A stretch of 64,000 bases of DNA from Methylobacterium aquaticum (lineage in GTDB: Bacteria > Pseudomonadota > Alphaproteobacteria > Rhizobiales > Beijerinckiaceae): positions 292,001-356,000 of the forward strand of contig NZ_CP043627.1 of NCBI RefSeq assembly GCF_016804325.1, read 5' to 3'. The translations under genes were made by a program, and so were the position numbers. Below are positions 29,129 through 37,045 of the stretch, one piece after another; the stretch's first letter is position 1, and each line of letters opens with the position of its first letter. The notes beneath the pieces are model-generated. The model made no database searches. It saw only the letters and a list, made by a program, of their open reading frames with translations, and was not told the DNA's origin.

Positions 29129-30049
29129 CTACACCTCGGCCTCTGCGCAGAAATCCGGCATGTGATGCTCCAGAACCGCCACCAGCTTCTCGGCGGCGAA
29201 GGAGAGCGGCCGGTCGCGCAGGTGCGACAGGTCGAGATGGGTGCGGATGCTCAGCTCCCGGAACGGCCGCGCCACCAGCGTTCCGGCGGCCGCGTCGCGC
29301 CGCACGCTGAAGGGCGGCAGGACCAGCACCGCCCGGCCGGTTCGGGCCAGTTCCAGCTGCACCTCGAGGGCGCTGGTGGTGAAGACCGGATCGAGGGCGG
29401 GCAGGCCCGCCTCCCGCATCTGCGCGTCGAGGGCCTGGCGCACCCCGAAGGCGGCGTCCGGCACCGCCACCGGATGGGCGAGCAGGTCGCGCGGGCCGAC
29501 CTGCAGGCGGTCGGCGAGGGGGTGGTCCGGCGCCATCACGGCGGCGTGGTCGACCGGGACGCGGACGCGCACGAAGGTCTCGGTGCGCGGCGGCGTGAAC
29601 AGGGTGACGGCGAGGTCCGCCTCCCCGTCGGCGAGCGCCTGCATGCTGCGCCCGACGCTCGCGACCACGACCTCGAAGCGCACGTCCGGATAGGTCGCGG
29701 AGAACTCCGCCAGCGCCGGCACCAGCAGCCCCGAGGCCGCCGCCCCGCTGGCATAGACCGTCACCCGCCCGGCCCGCAGGCCCTTCAGGTCGTCGATCAG
29801 GGTGCGGACGTGGTCGAGCTCGCGCAGCGAGCGGGCCGAGCGGGCGGCCAGCAGCTCGCCGGCGGCGGTGAGCCGGATCCCGGTCGGATCGCGCTCCACC
29901 AGCGGCGCGCCGAAATGGTATTCGAGGTTCTCGATCTGCCGGCTGATCGCCGTCGGCGCGATGCCGAGCTTCTCCGCCGCCCGCCGCATCGAGCCGTGCC
30001 GGGCGAGCTCGTTGAAGTAGATCAGGGCCCGCAGCTGCACGTCACGCAC
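29129..30049 (-). CDS. LysR family transcriptional regulator
   Basis: About 306 residues. The winged helix-turn-helix is at the N-terminus (LRALIYFNELARHGSMRRAAEKLGIAPTAISRQI, the recognition helix being PTAISRQIENLE) and the periplasmic-binding-like effector domain begins near residue 90 (AGRVTVYASGAAASGL). GTG 30049 or 30040 is the probable start; an ATG at 30121 would add 24 unlikely residues. It lies between the ABC operon (same strand, 125 bases away) and a divergent aminotransferase gene, and either could be its target. The 184-base gap to the aminotransferase is where LysR sites would be expected; no clear T-N11-A palindrome was singled out. Confidence 0.88.
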   Translation of the reverse strand: MRDVQLRALIYFNELARHGSMRRAAEKLGIAPTAISRQIENLEYHFGAPLVERDPTGIRLTAAGELLAARSARSLRELDHVRTLIDDLKGLRAGRVTVYASGAAASGLLVPALAEFSATYPDVRFEVVVASVGRSMQALADGEADLAVTLFTPPRTETFVRVRVPVDHAAVMAPDHPLADRLQVGPRDLLAHPVAVPDAAFGVRQALDAQMREAGLPALDPVFTTSALEVQLELARTGRAVLVLPPFSVRRDAAAGTLVARPFRELSIRTHLDLSHLRDRPLSFAAEKLVAVLEHHMPDFCAEAEV

Positions 30050-30232
30050 CGTCCTGGCGGTCGCAAGGCCTTCGGAGCGGCCTGCCGCACGGGAGTACGG
30101 CGCGGCGGGGGCGGCGTCCATGCCCGCCGGCGCAGCCGCGCGGCCGCCTCGGTTCCGCCGCCTCGGTTCCGTCCTGCCCCCCGGCATGGTAGCGAGGCCG
30201 CGTCCATTCTCGCACGCAAGCCCGTTCCCCGC

Positions 30233-31390
30233 ATGAATCCCATCTTCGCCGACCTGCCGACCACCGTGTTCGAGGTGATGTCGGCGCTCGCCCGCGAGAC
30301 CGGCGCCGTCAATCTCGGCCAGGGGTTTCCGGACGATCCGGGCCCGGCGGATGTGCGCGCCAAGGCCGCCGAGGCGGTGGTCGAGGGCTGGAACCAGTAC
30401 CCGCCGATGATGGGGCTGCCGGAGCTGCGCCGGGGGATCGCCCATCACTACGCCCGCTGGCAGGGGCTCGACCTCGATCCCGACACCGAGGTGATGGTGA
30501 CCTCGGGTGCCACCGAGGCCCTGGCCGGGGCGCTCATGGCGTTGATCGAGCCCGGCGACGAGGTCGTGCTGTTCGAGCCGATGTACGACGCCTACCTGCC
30601 GCTGGTGCGCCGGGCCGGCGGCGTGCCGCGCTTCGTCACCCTGACGCCGCCGCATTTCCGGCTGACCGAGGAGGCGCTCTCCGCCGCCTTCTCGCCGCGC
30701 ACGAAGGTCGTGCTCCTCAACAATCCGCTCAATCCCGCCGCCACGGTCTTCCCGGACGAGGACCTGGAACGGCTCGCCGGCTTCTGCCGGAGATACGATG
30801 CCATCGCGCTCTGCGACGAGGTCTGGGAGCACGTCGTGTTCGACGGGCGGCGCCATCGGCCGCTGATGGCGTTTCCGGGCATGCGCGAGCGCACGGTGAA
30901 GATCGGCTCGGCCGGCAAGATCTTCTCGCTCACCGGTTGGAAGGTCGGCTTCGTGATGGCGGCCCCTTCTCTGATGCGGGGGCTCGCCAAGGCGCACCAG
31001 TTCCTCACCTTCACCACGCCGCCGAACCTCCAGGCGGCGGTGGCCTACGGGCTCGCCAAGGACGACGCCTATTTCGAGGGCATGCGCGCCGACTTCGCCC
31101 GGGCCCGGGACCGCTTTGCGAGCGGCCTGACGGATCTCGGATTCAGCGTGCTACCGTCGGCCGGCACCTACTTCCTCAACCTCGACATCGCGCCCCTGGG
31201 CGAGAGCGACGACGTCGCCTTCTGCGAGCGGCTGGTGCGGCGACACGGCGTCGCGGCCATCCCCGTCAGCGCCTTCTACGCTCACCGCCCGGTACGCACC
31301 ATCGTGCGGTTCTGCTTCGCCAAGCGCGACGACACCCTCGACCGTGCCTTGGAGCGGCTGCGCGGGCTCGCACCGGGACGCGCGGCCTGA
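30233..31390 (+). CDS. PLP-dependent class I/II aminotransferase
   Basis: A 385-residue fold-type I aminotransferase. Motifs: NLGQGFPDDPGP at the N-terminus, VTSGATEALAGALMAL (PLP phosphate contact), NNPLNPAATVF, CDEVWEHVVFDG (Asp that pairs with the PLP nitrogen) and GSAGKIFSLTGWKVGF with the Schiff-base Lys229, then the carboxylate-binding Arg in VRFCFAKRD. The pattern matches the kynurenine/methionine aminotransferase (YbdL-like) and DapC-like group. Divergent from the LysR gene, which may control it. The exact amino donor is unknown. Confidence 0.92.
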   Translation: MNPIFADLPTTVFEVMSALARETGAVNLGQGFPDDPGPADVRAKAAEAVVEGWNQYPPMMGLPELRRGIAHHYARWQGLDLDPDTEVMVTSGATEALAGALMALIEPGDEVVLFEPMYDAYLPLVRRAGGVPRFVTLTPPHFRLTEEALSAAFSPRTKVVLLNNPLNPAATVFPDEDLERLAGFCRRYDAIALCDEVWEHVVFDGRRHRPLMAFPGMRERTVKIGSAGKIFSLTGWKVGFVMAAPSLMRGLAKAHQFLTFTTPPNLQAAVAYGLAKDDAYFEGMRADFARARDRFASGLTDLGFSVLPSAGTYFLNLDIAPLGESDDVAFCERLVRRHGVAAIPVSAFYAHRPVRTIVRFCFAKRDDTLDRALERLRGLAPGRAA

Positions 31391-31471
31391 TGCGGGCCCT
31401 CCTTGTCGAGCCGGGGCGCCGGGGCCACATCCCGGCTCATGAGCACCACGCACCCGCTCCGGAGCCCCGGG

Positions 31472-32011
31472 ATGACCTCTTCGCAGACGGCCGGCCGCGT
31501 TCCGCCCTTCGGGGCGGGGTCCTTCGGCGCCGGAGCCGAGTTCCAGTCGGGCGGCCCCACGAACGGCCCTTCCCCGCAGGACGACCCGTTCGGCCTGCGG
31601 GCCAAGGCCGGCAAGGCGCTCGAGGGCTCGACGCCCGAGCAGGTCATGGCGCGGCTGGACCTGCTGGCGCATGTCCTCGACACGGCGATCCTGCTGCCGG
31701 GCAACCGGCGCATCGGCCTCGACGCGATCGTCGGCCTGATCCCGGTGATCGGCGACGTGGTCACCACGGCGATCTCCTCCTACATCGTCTGGGAGGCGCG
31801 TCGCCTCGGCGCGCCGCGCTGGCTCATCGCCCGCATGGCGGCGAACGTGGCGATCGACGGCTTGGTAGGTGCGGTGCCGCTGGTGGGCGACCTGTTCGAC
31901 GCCGCCTTCAAGGCCAATCGCCGCAACGTCCAGTTGCTGCGCCGGCACCTGGAGCGCAGCGGCGCGCTGAAGCCCAGCGTGATCGACGTCACCGCCACGC
32001 GCCTCGACTGA
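31472..32011 (+). CDS. DUF4112 domain-containing membrane protein
   Basis: A 179-residue protein. After a glycine/proline-rich N-terminal 55 residues comes the DUF4112 domain with LDLLAHVLDTAILLPGNRRIGLDAIVGLIPVIGDVVTT and LVGAVPLVGDLFDAAFKANRRNV; the two GxxPxxGD segments are the family signature and probably form re-entrant or paired membrane helices. Function unknown. ATG 31472 has GGAG seven bases upstream; ATG 31439 in the same frame is an alternative. The YejE-like permease follows after 28 bases. Confidence 0.85.
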   Translation: MTSSQTAGRVPPFGAGSFGAGAEFQSGGPTNGPSPQDDPFGLRAKAGKALEGSTPEQVMARLDLLAHVLDTAILLPGNRRIGLDAIVGLIPVIGDVVTTAISSYIVWEARRLGAPRWLIARMAANVAIDGLVGAVPLVGDLFDAAFKANRRNVQLLRRHLERSGALKPSVIDVTATRLD

Positions 32012-32039
32012 TTGTGACCACCCGGCCGGGGGACGCCGC

Positions 32040-33229
32040 ATGAACCAGCGCCCCCCTGCCCCGGAACTCGACGCGATCCCCGTGACCTCCCCGGCAACGG
32101 GCCCGGTGAGCCTGCCGCTCCCGGGGTCCGCCGGCACCGGACGCCTGTCGCCGCTCAACCGGCGGCGGCTCGCGAACTTCAAGGCCAACCGGCGCGGCTA
32201 CTGGTCGTTCCTGCTGTTCTGCCTGATGTTCGTGACGAGCCTGTGCGCCGAGTTCATCGCCAACGACCGGCCGATCGTCGCCTCTTACAAGGGCGAGATC
32301 CTGTTCCCCATCGTGGTCGATTATCCGGAGGAGAAGTTCGGCGGCTTCCTCGCCCGCACCGATTATCGCGACCCGGTGATCGGCAAGGAGATCGCCGCGA
32401 ACGGCTGGGCGATCTGGCCGCCGATCCGCTTCTCCTACGACACCCACAACCTCGACCTTCCGGTGCCGGCGCCTGCCCCGCCGACCTGGATGCTCACCGA
32501 CGCCCAGTGCAAGGCGGTGGCCGAGAAGTCCGGCGGCGCGACCTGCCGCGACATCGAGTGGAACTGGCTCGGCACCGACGACCAGGGTCGCGACGTGGTC
32601 GCCCGGCTGATCTACGGCTTCCGCCTCTCGGTGCTGTTCGGCCTCACCCTGGCGCTGGTCTCCTCGGTGATCGGGGTGCTCGCCGGCGCGGTGCAGGGCT
32701 ATTTCGGCGGCTGGGTCGACCTCGTGTTCCAGCGCGTCATCGAGATCTGGACGGCGATCCCGTCGCTCTACCTGCTCATCATCATCTCGTCGATCATCAC
32801 GCCGAGCTTCTTCGTCCTCCTCGGGATCCTCCTGCTGTTCTCCTGGGTCTCGCTGGTCGGGGTGGTCCGGGCGGAATTCCTGCGGGCGCGCAACTTCGAA
32901 TACGTGCGGGCCGCGCGGGCGCTCGGGCTCTCCAACGCCCGCATCATGTTCCGCCACCTCCTGCCCAACGCCATGGTGGCGACGCTGACCTTCCTGCCCT
33001 TCGTGCTGAACGGCTCGATCACCACCCTCACCTCTCTCGACTTCCTCGGCTTCGGCCTCCCCCCGGTTCGCCGTCGCTCGGCGAGATGCTGGCGCAGGGA
33101 AAGACCAACCTGCAGGCGCCGTGGCTCGGGCTGACGGGCTTCGCGGTGATCGCCGTCACGCTGAGCCTGCTGATCTTTGCCGGTGAAGCGGTGCGGGATG
33201 CGTTCGATCCGAGGAAGACGTTCCGGTGA
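32040..33229 (+). pseudogene. yejE: YejE-like oligopeptide ABC transporter permease, interrupted by one missing base near the 3' end
   Basis: Reads in frame from ATG 32040 to about 33058, then needs one extra base in the CCCCCCGG stretch (33059-33066) to continue through PGSPSLGEMLAQGKTNLQAPWLGLTG to the stop at 33227-33229. Restored length is about 397 residues. It shows the YejE hallmarks: SPLNRRRLANFKANRRGYWS, a long periplasmic loop with NWLGTDDQGRDVVARLIYG, and an EAA loop EYVRAARALGLSNARIMFRHLLPNAM. YejE normally works with YejA, YejB and YejF to import peptides such as microcin C-type compounds. None of these partners is beside it here. The break may be a sequencing error. Confidence 0.85.
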
Positions 33230-33279
33230 AGGTTGGTTGACGGAGGGAGTCCGTCCGCGGGGGAAACCGACACCCACCG

Positions 33280-33314
33280 CGTCAGTCCGGGGCCGCGAAA
33301 GCGGAGCCCGGAAT
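33280..33314. repeat. dispersed GC-rich repeat, copy 1
   Basis: CGTCAGTCCGGGGCCGCGAA followed by AGCGGAGCCCGGAAT. Near-identical copies lie at 43164-43202 and 51773-51811, each in an intergenic gap after a plus-strand gene. Each unit can fold on itself, and the two others end in ATGACG, completing the palindrome; this copy is cut short at GGAAT. A second half-unit (cccgggatgacgcgg) follows at 33402-33423. Confidence 0.7.
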
Positions 33315-33435
33315 CCAGATCGTCCGTTGAGGACGGAGAGCGCGGAACTCTGCCCGCCATCCTCCGAACCGTCAGCGATTCCGGATCCCGGGTGCCGCTG
33401 CACGGCCCCGGGATGACGCGGAGGATCGCAGAACC

Positions 33436-33457
33436 GGGGGAGACCATCGTCTCCCCC
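33436..33457 (-). terminator. hairpin after the cupredoxin-like gene
   Basis: A perfect nine-base-pair stem, GGGGGAGAC catc GTCTCCCCC, nine bases past the minus-strand stop codon at 33466. No T-run follows, so it may be a transcript-end stabiliser rather than a classical terminator. Confidence 0.5.
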
Positions 33458-33465
33458 GAAATCCC

Positions 33466-33921
33466 CTACTTCGCCGGATCGATCAGCGTCAGCTTGCCGG
33501 TGAACGGCTGGTCCTGCTTCGACGTCGCGGTGCAGCCATAGGTGTACTCGCCCGGCGCGATGGTGCGCAGGCGGATCGCGCCCTTGCCGTTGGCCTTGAC
33601 CAGGTAGGCGTCGTTGCTCGCCACGTGGACCACGTCGCCGTCGTGGTGGAGCACGTTCTTGTTCTGGAAGATCTGCGGCGCCGTCAGCGAGACCTGCAGG
33701 TTCGACTGGTTGGTCACCTGCAGGTCGACGTTGGTCTGGGCCGGCAGGCGCAGCTCGGCCGGGGCGCATTTGGGCACGCCGTTCTCGGCGGTGATCGTCA
33801 CCTCGACCGGCGGCATCGCGTCGGTCTTGGGCGGCGGCAGGTCGTTGGCGGCGCGGGCCCCGCCCGACAGGGCGACGGCGAGGAAGGCGGCGGCCGCAGC
33901 AATGCGGGCGGGAATCGGCAT
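33466..33921 (-). CDS. exported cupredoxin-like protein lacking a normal copper site
   Basis: A 151-residue protein with a Sec signal peptide (residues 1-25) and one cupredoxin-type beta-sandwich (VEVTITAENGVPKCAPAELRL, NVDLQVTNQSNLQVSL, and the C-terminal IAPGEYTYGCTATSKQDQPFTGKL). Blue copper proteins have G-Y-x-Y-x-C-x-x-H-x-x-x-x-M; here the Cys is kept but the following His and Met positions are Thr/Ser and Phe. The two His in NVLHHDGD are not at the usual ligand place. It may pair Cys with the earlier Cys as a disulfide. Start ATG 33921 follows gaggaac. Role unknown. Confidence 0.75.
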   Translation of the reverse strand: MPIPARIAAAAAFLAVALSGGARAANDLPPPKTDAMPPVEVTITAENGVPKCAPAELRLPAQTNVDLQVTNQSNLQVSLTAPQIFQNKNVLHHDGDVVHVASNDAYLVKANGKGAIRLRTIAPGEYTYGCTATSKQDQPFTGKLTLIDPAK

Positions 33922-34091
33922 CGGAGGTTCCTCTCGTGAGGGTGCAGCGAGGTCGAGGCCAGAACGCCAGGTTGCGCCCGATGTTTCCTCCTCCGCCCCA
34001 CCGCGACCCGATGCCCGAGGTCGCCCCCGGCCCGCGGGGCGCCTATAGCTGGGCTCGACCCGGAACGGGACCTGCCCGAAGAGGATCGCCC

Positions 34092-34880
34092 ATGCTCACC
34101 CTCGACCATCTCGTCATCGCCGTCGCCGATCTCGACGCGGCCTTCGCGGATTACGCGAGCCTCGGCTTCACGGTGATCCGCGGCGGCGAGCACCAGGACG
34201 GCATCACCCACAACGTGCTGGTGGTGCTGGAGGACGGCGCCTATCTCGAGTTGATCGCCTTCCGCAGGCCGGCGCCCGGCAACCGCTGGTCCGAGGTCTA
34301 TCACCGGGCCGGCGAGGGGTTCCTCGACCACGCGCTCCTGCCCGGCGACATCGACGCCGACGTGGCGGCGGCGCAACGGCGCGGGCTCGACATCGCCGAT
34401 CCGGTGCCCGGCGGCCGTTTCCGCCCGGACGGCGCCCGCCTCGACTGGAAGACCGCCCGGGCGCCGGGCTCGGACGTGCCGTTCCTGTGCGGCGACGTCA
34501 CGCCCAGGGGCTTGCGCGTGCAGGAGGGCGACGTGCGCCGTCACGCCAACGGCGTCACCGGGATCCGGTCGCTCACGGTGGCGGTCCGCGACGTCGCGGC
34601 CACCCGCGCCCGCTACGGCGCCCTCCTCGGCACCGGGGCCGACGCGCCGGTGGTCGAGGCCGAGATCCTGGGCGAACCGGCCCGCGCCGTCACCCTGCCG
34701 CTCGGCCCCGCCACGACCGTCACCCTGGCGAGCCCAGCGGGAGATGGCGGACCGTTATCCGAAGCCCTGGCGGCGCGGGGCGAAGGCCCGGTGGCGGCGG
34801 TGTTCCGGGCCGGCCGGGACGCGGGCGACCTCGACCCGCGGCTGACCCATGGAGCGCGGCTCGCGATCGCGGCTGGGTGA
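34092..34880 (+). CDS. VOC/glyoxalase-like domain protein
   Basis: A 262-residue protein with two glyoxalase-type half domains. The first (LDHLVIAVADLDAAFADYASLGFTVIRGGEH, then LEDGAYLELIAFR) is a DUF1338/glyoxalase-like domain with a His/Glu metal pair; the second (TGIRSLTVAVRDVAATRARYGALLG) is a weaker repeat. Members of this family include lyases and dioxygenase-like enzymes, but this one is unassigned. Soluble and monocistronic, with a ribosome site gaagagga before ATG 34092. Confidence 0.85.
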   Translation: MLTLDHLVIAVADLDAAFADYASLGFTVIRGGEHQDGITHNVLVVLEDGAYLELIAFRRPAPGNRWSEVYHRAGEGFLDHALLPGDIDADVAAAQRRGLDIADPVPGGRFRPDGARLDWKTARAPGSDVPFLCGDVTPRGLRVQEGDVRRHANGVTGIRSLTVAVRDVAATRARYGALLGTGADAPVVEAEILGEPARAVTLPLGPATTVTLASPAGDGGPLSEALAARGEGPVAAVFRAGRDAGDLDPRLTHGARLAIAAG

Positions 34881-35016
34881 TCCGGATCACGCGCGCCTCC
34901 CCTCTCCCGTCCGGTCTATCGGGTTCAGATAACGGCGACGAAGTCTAACCCATTGTAAGAGTGGGCGCTTTCCCCTCCCCCTTGTGGGCAGGGCTGTCCG
35001 GGGAAAATTTGGGTCT

Positions 35017-35098
35017 GGGTGCATGCCCTGCCACGCCGGAGGTGATCCGGGAGTTGTCCGGTTGTCGAGACACGAACATCCGGGCAGGACATGCACCC
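35017..35098 (+). promoter_or_regulatory. inverted repeat that could hide the transposase start codon
   Basis: GGGTGCATGCCCTGCC (35017-35032) pairs at 15 of 16 bases with GGCAGGACATGCACCC (35083-35098). The right arm contains the AGGA ribosome site and the ATG at 35091. A transcript entering from outside the element would carry both arms and could fold to block translation, whereas one started inside the loop would not. Confidence 0.6.
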
Positions 35099-36254
35099 CA
35101 GCGATACCCGCTTCGCCCAGCTGCTGGAAGGCCTCGATCGCCAGCAGATCGCCCAAAGCGTCGCGCGCCACGGCGCCGACGCCTACGACAAGTGCTTCTC
35201 CTCCTGGGATCACCTGCTGGCCCTGATCTTCGCCCAGCTCAGCCCCGCCGCCAGCTTGCGCGCCCTGGAGGTCGCCTGGAACGCTCACGCCGCGGCCCAT
35301 CCCCAGCTCGGCACCGGGCGGCTGCATCGCTCGACCCTCTCGGATGCCAACCAGCGCCGCCCCCTGGCGGTGTTCACCGAGACCTTCGCCCGCCTGGTCG
35401 GCCAACTCGACCGTCGCCTGCGCCGCGACGGACGCACCTTGCTGCGCCTGATCGATGCCACCCCGATCCCGCTCGGCGCCCTGCACGGCTGGGCCCGCTC
35501 GAACGGCCGCATCCGCGGGATGAAGCTGCACCTGGCCTACACACCCGAAACCCACCAGCCCCGCCTGCTCGACCTCACCCCCGCCACCCGCAACGATGCC
35601 GAGATCGGCCGCCGGATCCCGCTGGAGCGCGGCGCCACATACGTCTTCGACAAGGGCTATTGCCACTACGGCTGGTGGAGCGCCATCGCCGAGGCCCAGG
35701 CGACGTTCGTCACCCGACCCAAGACCAACATGCGCCTGCGCGTGCGCACCGGCCGTCCCCTGCCGCCCGAGCCCGAGCGGGAGGGCGACGGCTTCACGCT
35801 GCTGGCCGATCACGAGGTCGCCCTGGCCAGCAAGGGCGACTCGCGCCTGGGCATGGGCCTGCGCCGGATCCAGTTGCGCCGCCACGAGGGCGGAGCACGC
35901 CTGACGCTGGTGACCAACGACCTGACCCGTCCCGCCACCCAGATCGCCGCCCTCTACAAGACGCGCTGGCAGATCGAGCTGTTGTTCCGCTGGCTCAAGC
36001 AGCACCTGGCGATCCGCCGCTTCCTGGGCCACAGCGAGGAAGCCGTGCGCCTGCAGTTGGTGGCGGCGATGATCACCTTCGCGCTGCTGCGCCTGGCGCT
36101 GCGCCGCCACTGCCCGCGCGTGCCGATCCTGCGCTTCGTCGACCTGCTGCGACAGGGCTTGTTCGAGCCGCAGACCTGGGCCGAGGTCCGGGCCCTGCTA
36201 TCGCCAAGACCGACCGCAACCAGGCGCAGAAGGAGGACGGCCCATGCCTCCTAA
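35091..36254 (+). CDS. IS4-family transposase
   Basis: A 387-residue DDE transposase. The catalytic residues are visible: Asp122 in RLIDATPIPL, Asp187 in TYVFDKGY and Glu296 in the IS4 YREK signature (Tyr289, Arg292, Glu296, Lys303 in LYKTRWQIELLFRWLK). An N-terminal DNA-binding region with SSWDHLLALIFAQLSPA is like that of the IS4 subgroups with DUF4372. All catalytic residues are intact, so the element may still be active. The stop codon is one base before the right terminal repeat. Confidence 0.93.
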   Translation: MHPSDTRFAQLLEGLDRQQIAQSVARHGADAYDKCFSSWDHLLALIFAQLSPAASLRALEVAWNAHAAAHPQLGTGRLHRSTLSDANQRRPLAVFTETFARLVGQLDRRLRRDGRTLLRLIDATPIPLGALHGWARSNGRIRGMKLHLAYTPETHQPRLLDLTPATRNDAEIGRRIPLERGATYVFDKGYCHYGWWSAIAEAQATFVTRPKTNMRLRVRTGRPLPPEPEREGDGFTLLADHEVALASKGDSRLGMGLRRIQLRRHEGGARLTLVTNDLTRPATQIAALYKTRWQIELLFRWLKQHLAIRRFLGHSEEAVRLQLVAAMITFALLRLALRRHCPRVPILRFVDLLRQGLFEPQTWAEVRALLSPRPTATRRRRRTAHAS

Positions 36255-36273
36255 CTTCCCCGGACAGCCCTGC

Positions 36274-36611
36274 CGCCCGCGGGGAGAGGACTTCATCGAC
36301 CTTGTCGTCGATGAAGTGAGCGAAGGCGCAGCCGGAGCGAGGGTAAGGGGGAGGTTCCGGAAGAGCCTCATCCTGAGACACCCCCTCACCCTCGCCCTGC
36401 GGGCTCCCTTCACCCCCGACGAGGGGGGTGAAGGCCTCTCCCCGCCCGCGGGGAGAGGGGAAAACTCGCGCCTCAATCTTTCCCCGGACAGCCCTGCGCG
36501 GAGGGGGGAGGGTTCAGGCGCGGCTGTCATTACCGCTTTGACAGTCGAATTTTTGAGTGCGGGAGATTTTCACCTGGCCCGCGGAGGAACGAGGAGAATA
36601 TTGAGCCCGTC
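36274..36611. repeat. intergenic repeat-rich region right of the IS element
   Basis: About 340 bases without a gene. It contains CCGCGGGGAGAGG units (near 36277 and 36441-36462, ctccccgcccgcggggag), an inverted GAAGTGAG/CTTCGCTC-like element and a second full copy of the IS end sequence, TTCCCCGGACAGCCCTGC at 36480-36497. It looks like a tandem of the same palindromic repeats found at 9454-9760, 44380-44620 and 60525-60585. Confidence 0.6.
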
Positions 36612-37024
36612 TCACGCCGCCGCGAACAACCCCTGCGCCCGCTCCACCAGCTGCGCCGCCGCATGCGCCGGGTAGGGCTCCCGCGTGCCGTGCCCCAGAC
36701 CGGTCCCGGCCAGGCCGGATCCGACAGGAAGCGCCCGACCACGTGGACGTGGAGCTGCGCCACCACGTTGCCGAGCGCGCCGACATTGACCTTGTCCGGC
36801 TTGGCGAGCGCCTGCATCACCCCCACCGCCAGACGGGTCTCCTCCATCAGCCGGGCGGCGTCCTCCGGCGAGAGGTCGGTGAGTTCCGACACGTCGGGGA
36901 GCCGCGGCACCAGGACGAACCACGGGAAGCGCTTGTCGTTCAGGAGCAGTACGCGCGACAGGGCGAGGTCGCCGAGCAGGACGGTGTCGGCGGAAAGCCG
37001 CGGGTCGAGGGTGAAGTCGCTCAT
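36612..37024 (-). pseudogene. HIT family protein, interrupted by one missing base
   Basis: Starts at ATG 37024 and reads LLNDKRFPWFVLVPR, the typical HIT N-terminus, to the active-site QLHVHVVGR (catalytic His pair). After PAWPGPVW the frame is lost. One extra G beside the run at 36693-36696 restores GHGTREPYPAHAAAQL and a stop at 36612, giving about 137 residues, the normal HIT length. HIT proteins are nucleotide hydrolases or transferases. Gene order (21 bases after the USP gene) suggests a stress-related pair. Likely a sequencing error rather than real decay. Confidence 0.82.
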
Positions 37025-37045
37025 CGAGGTCCGTCGCTGGTTCCG

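Larger units (their letters stand above)
34988..36273 (+). mobile_element. IS4-family insertion sequence
   Basis: A 1.29-kb element bounded by an 18-base perfect inverted repeat, GCAGGGCTGTCCGGGGAA at 34988-35005 and its complement at 36256-36273. The single transposase gene ends one base before the right repeat. No direct target duplication is seen flanking it. The left end interrupts a copy of the CCCCTCCCCCTTGTGGG repeat also found at 27375. The same 18-base end sequence occurs again alone at 36480-36497 and, for 16 bases, at 9606-9621, so the true outer boundary is a little uncertain. Confidence 0.8.

Noticed and set aside
36274..36611. CRISPR-like array in the repeat-rich gap beside the IS element
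   Set aside because: Units are palindromic, unevenly spaced and not identical, with no regular spacers and no cas gene.
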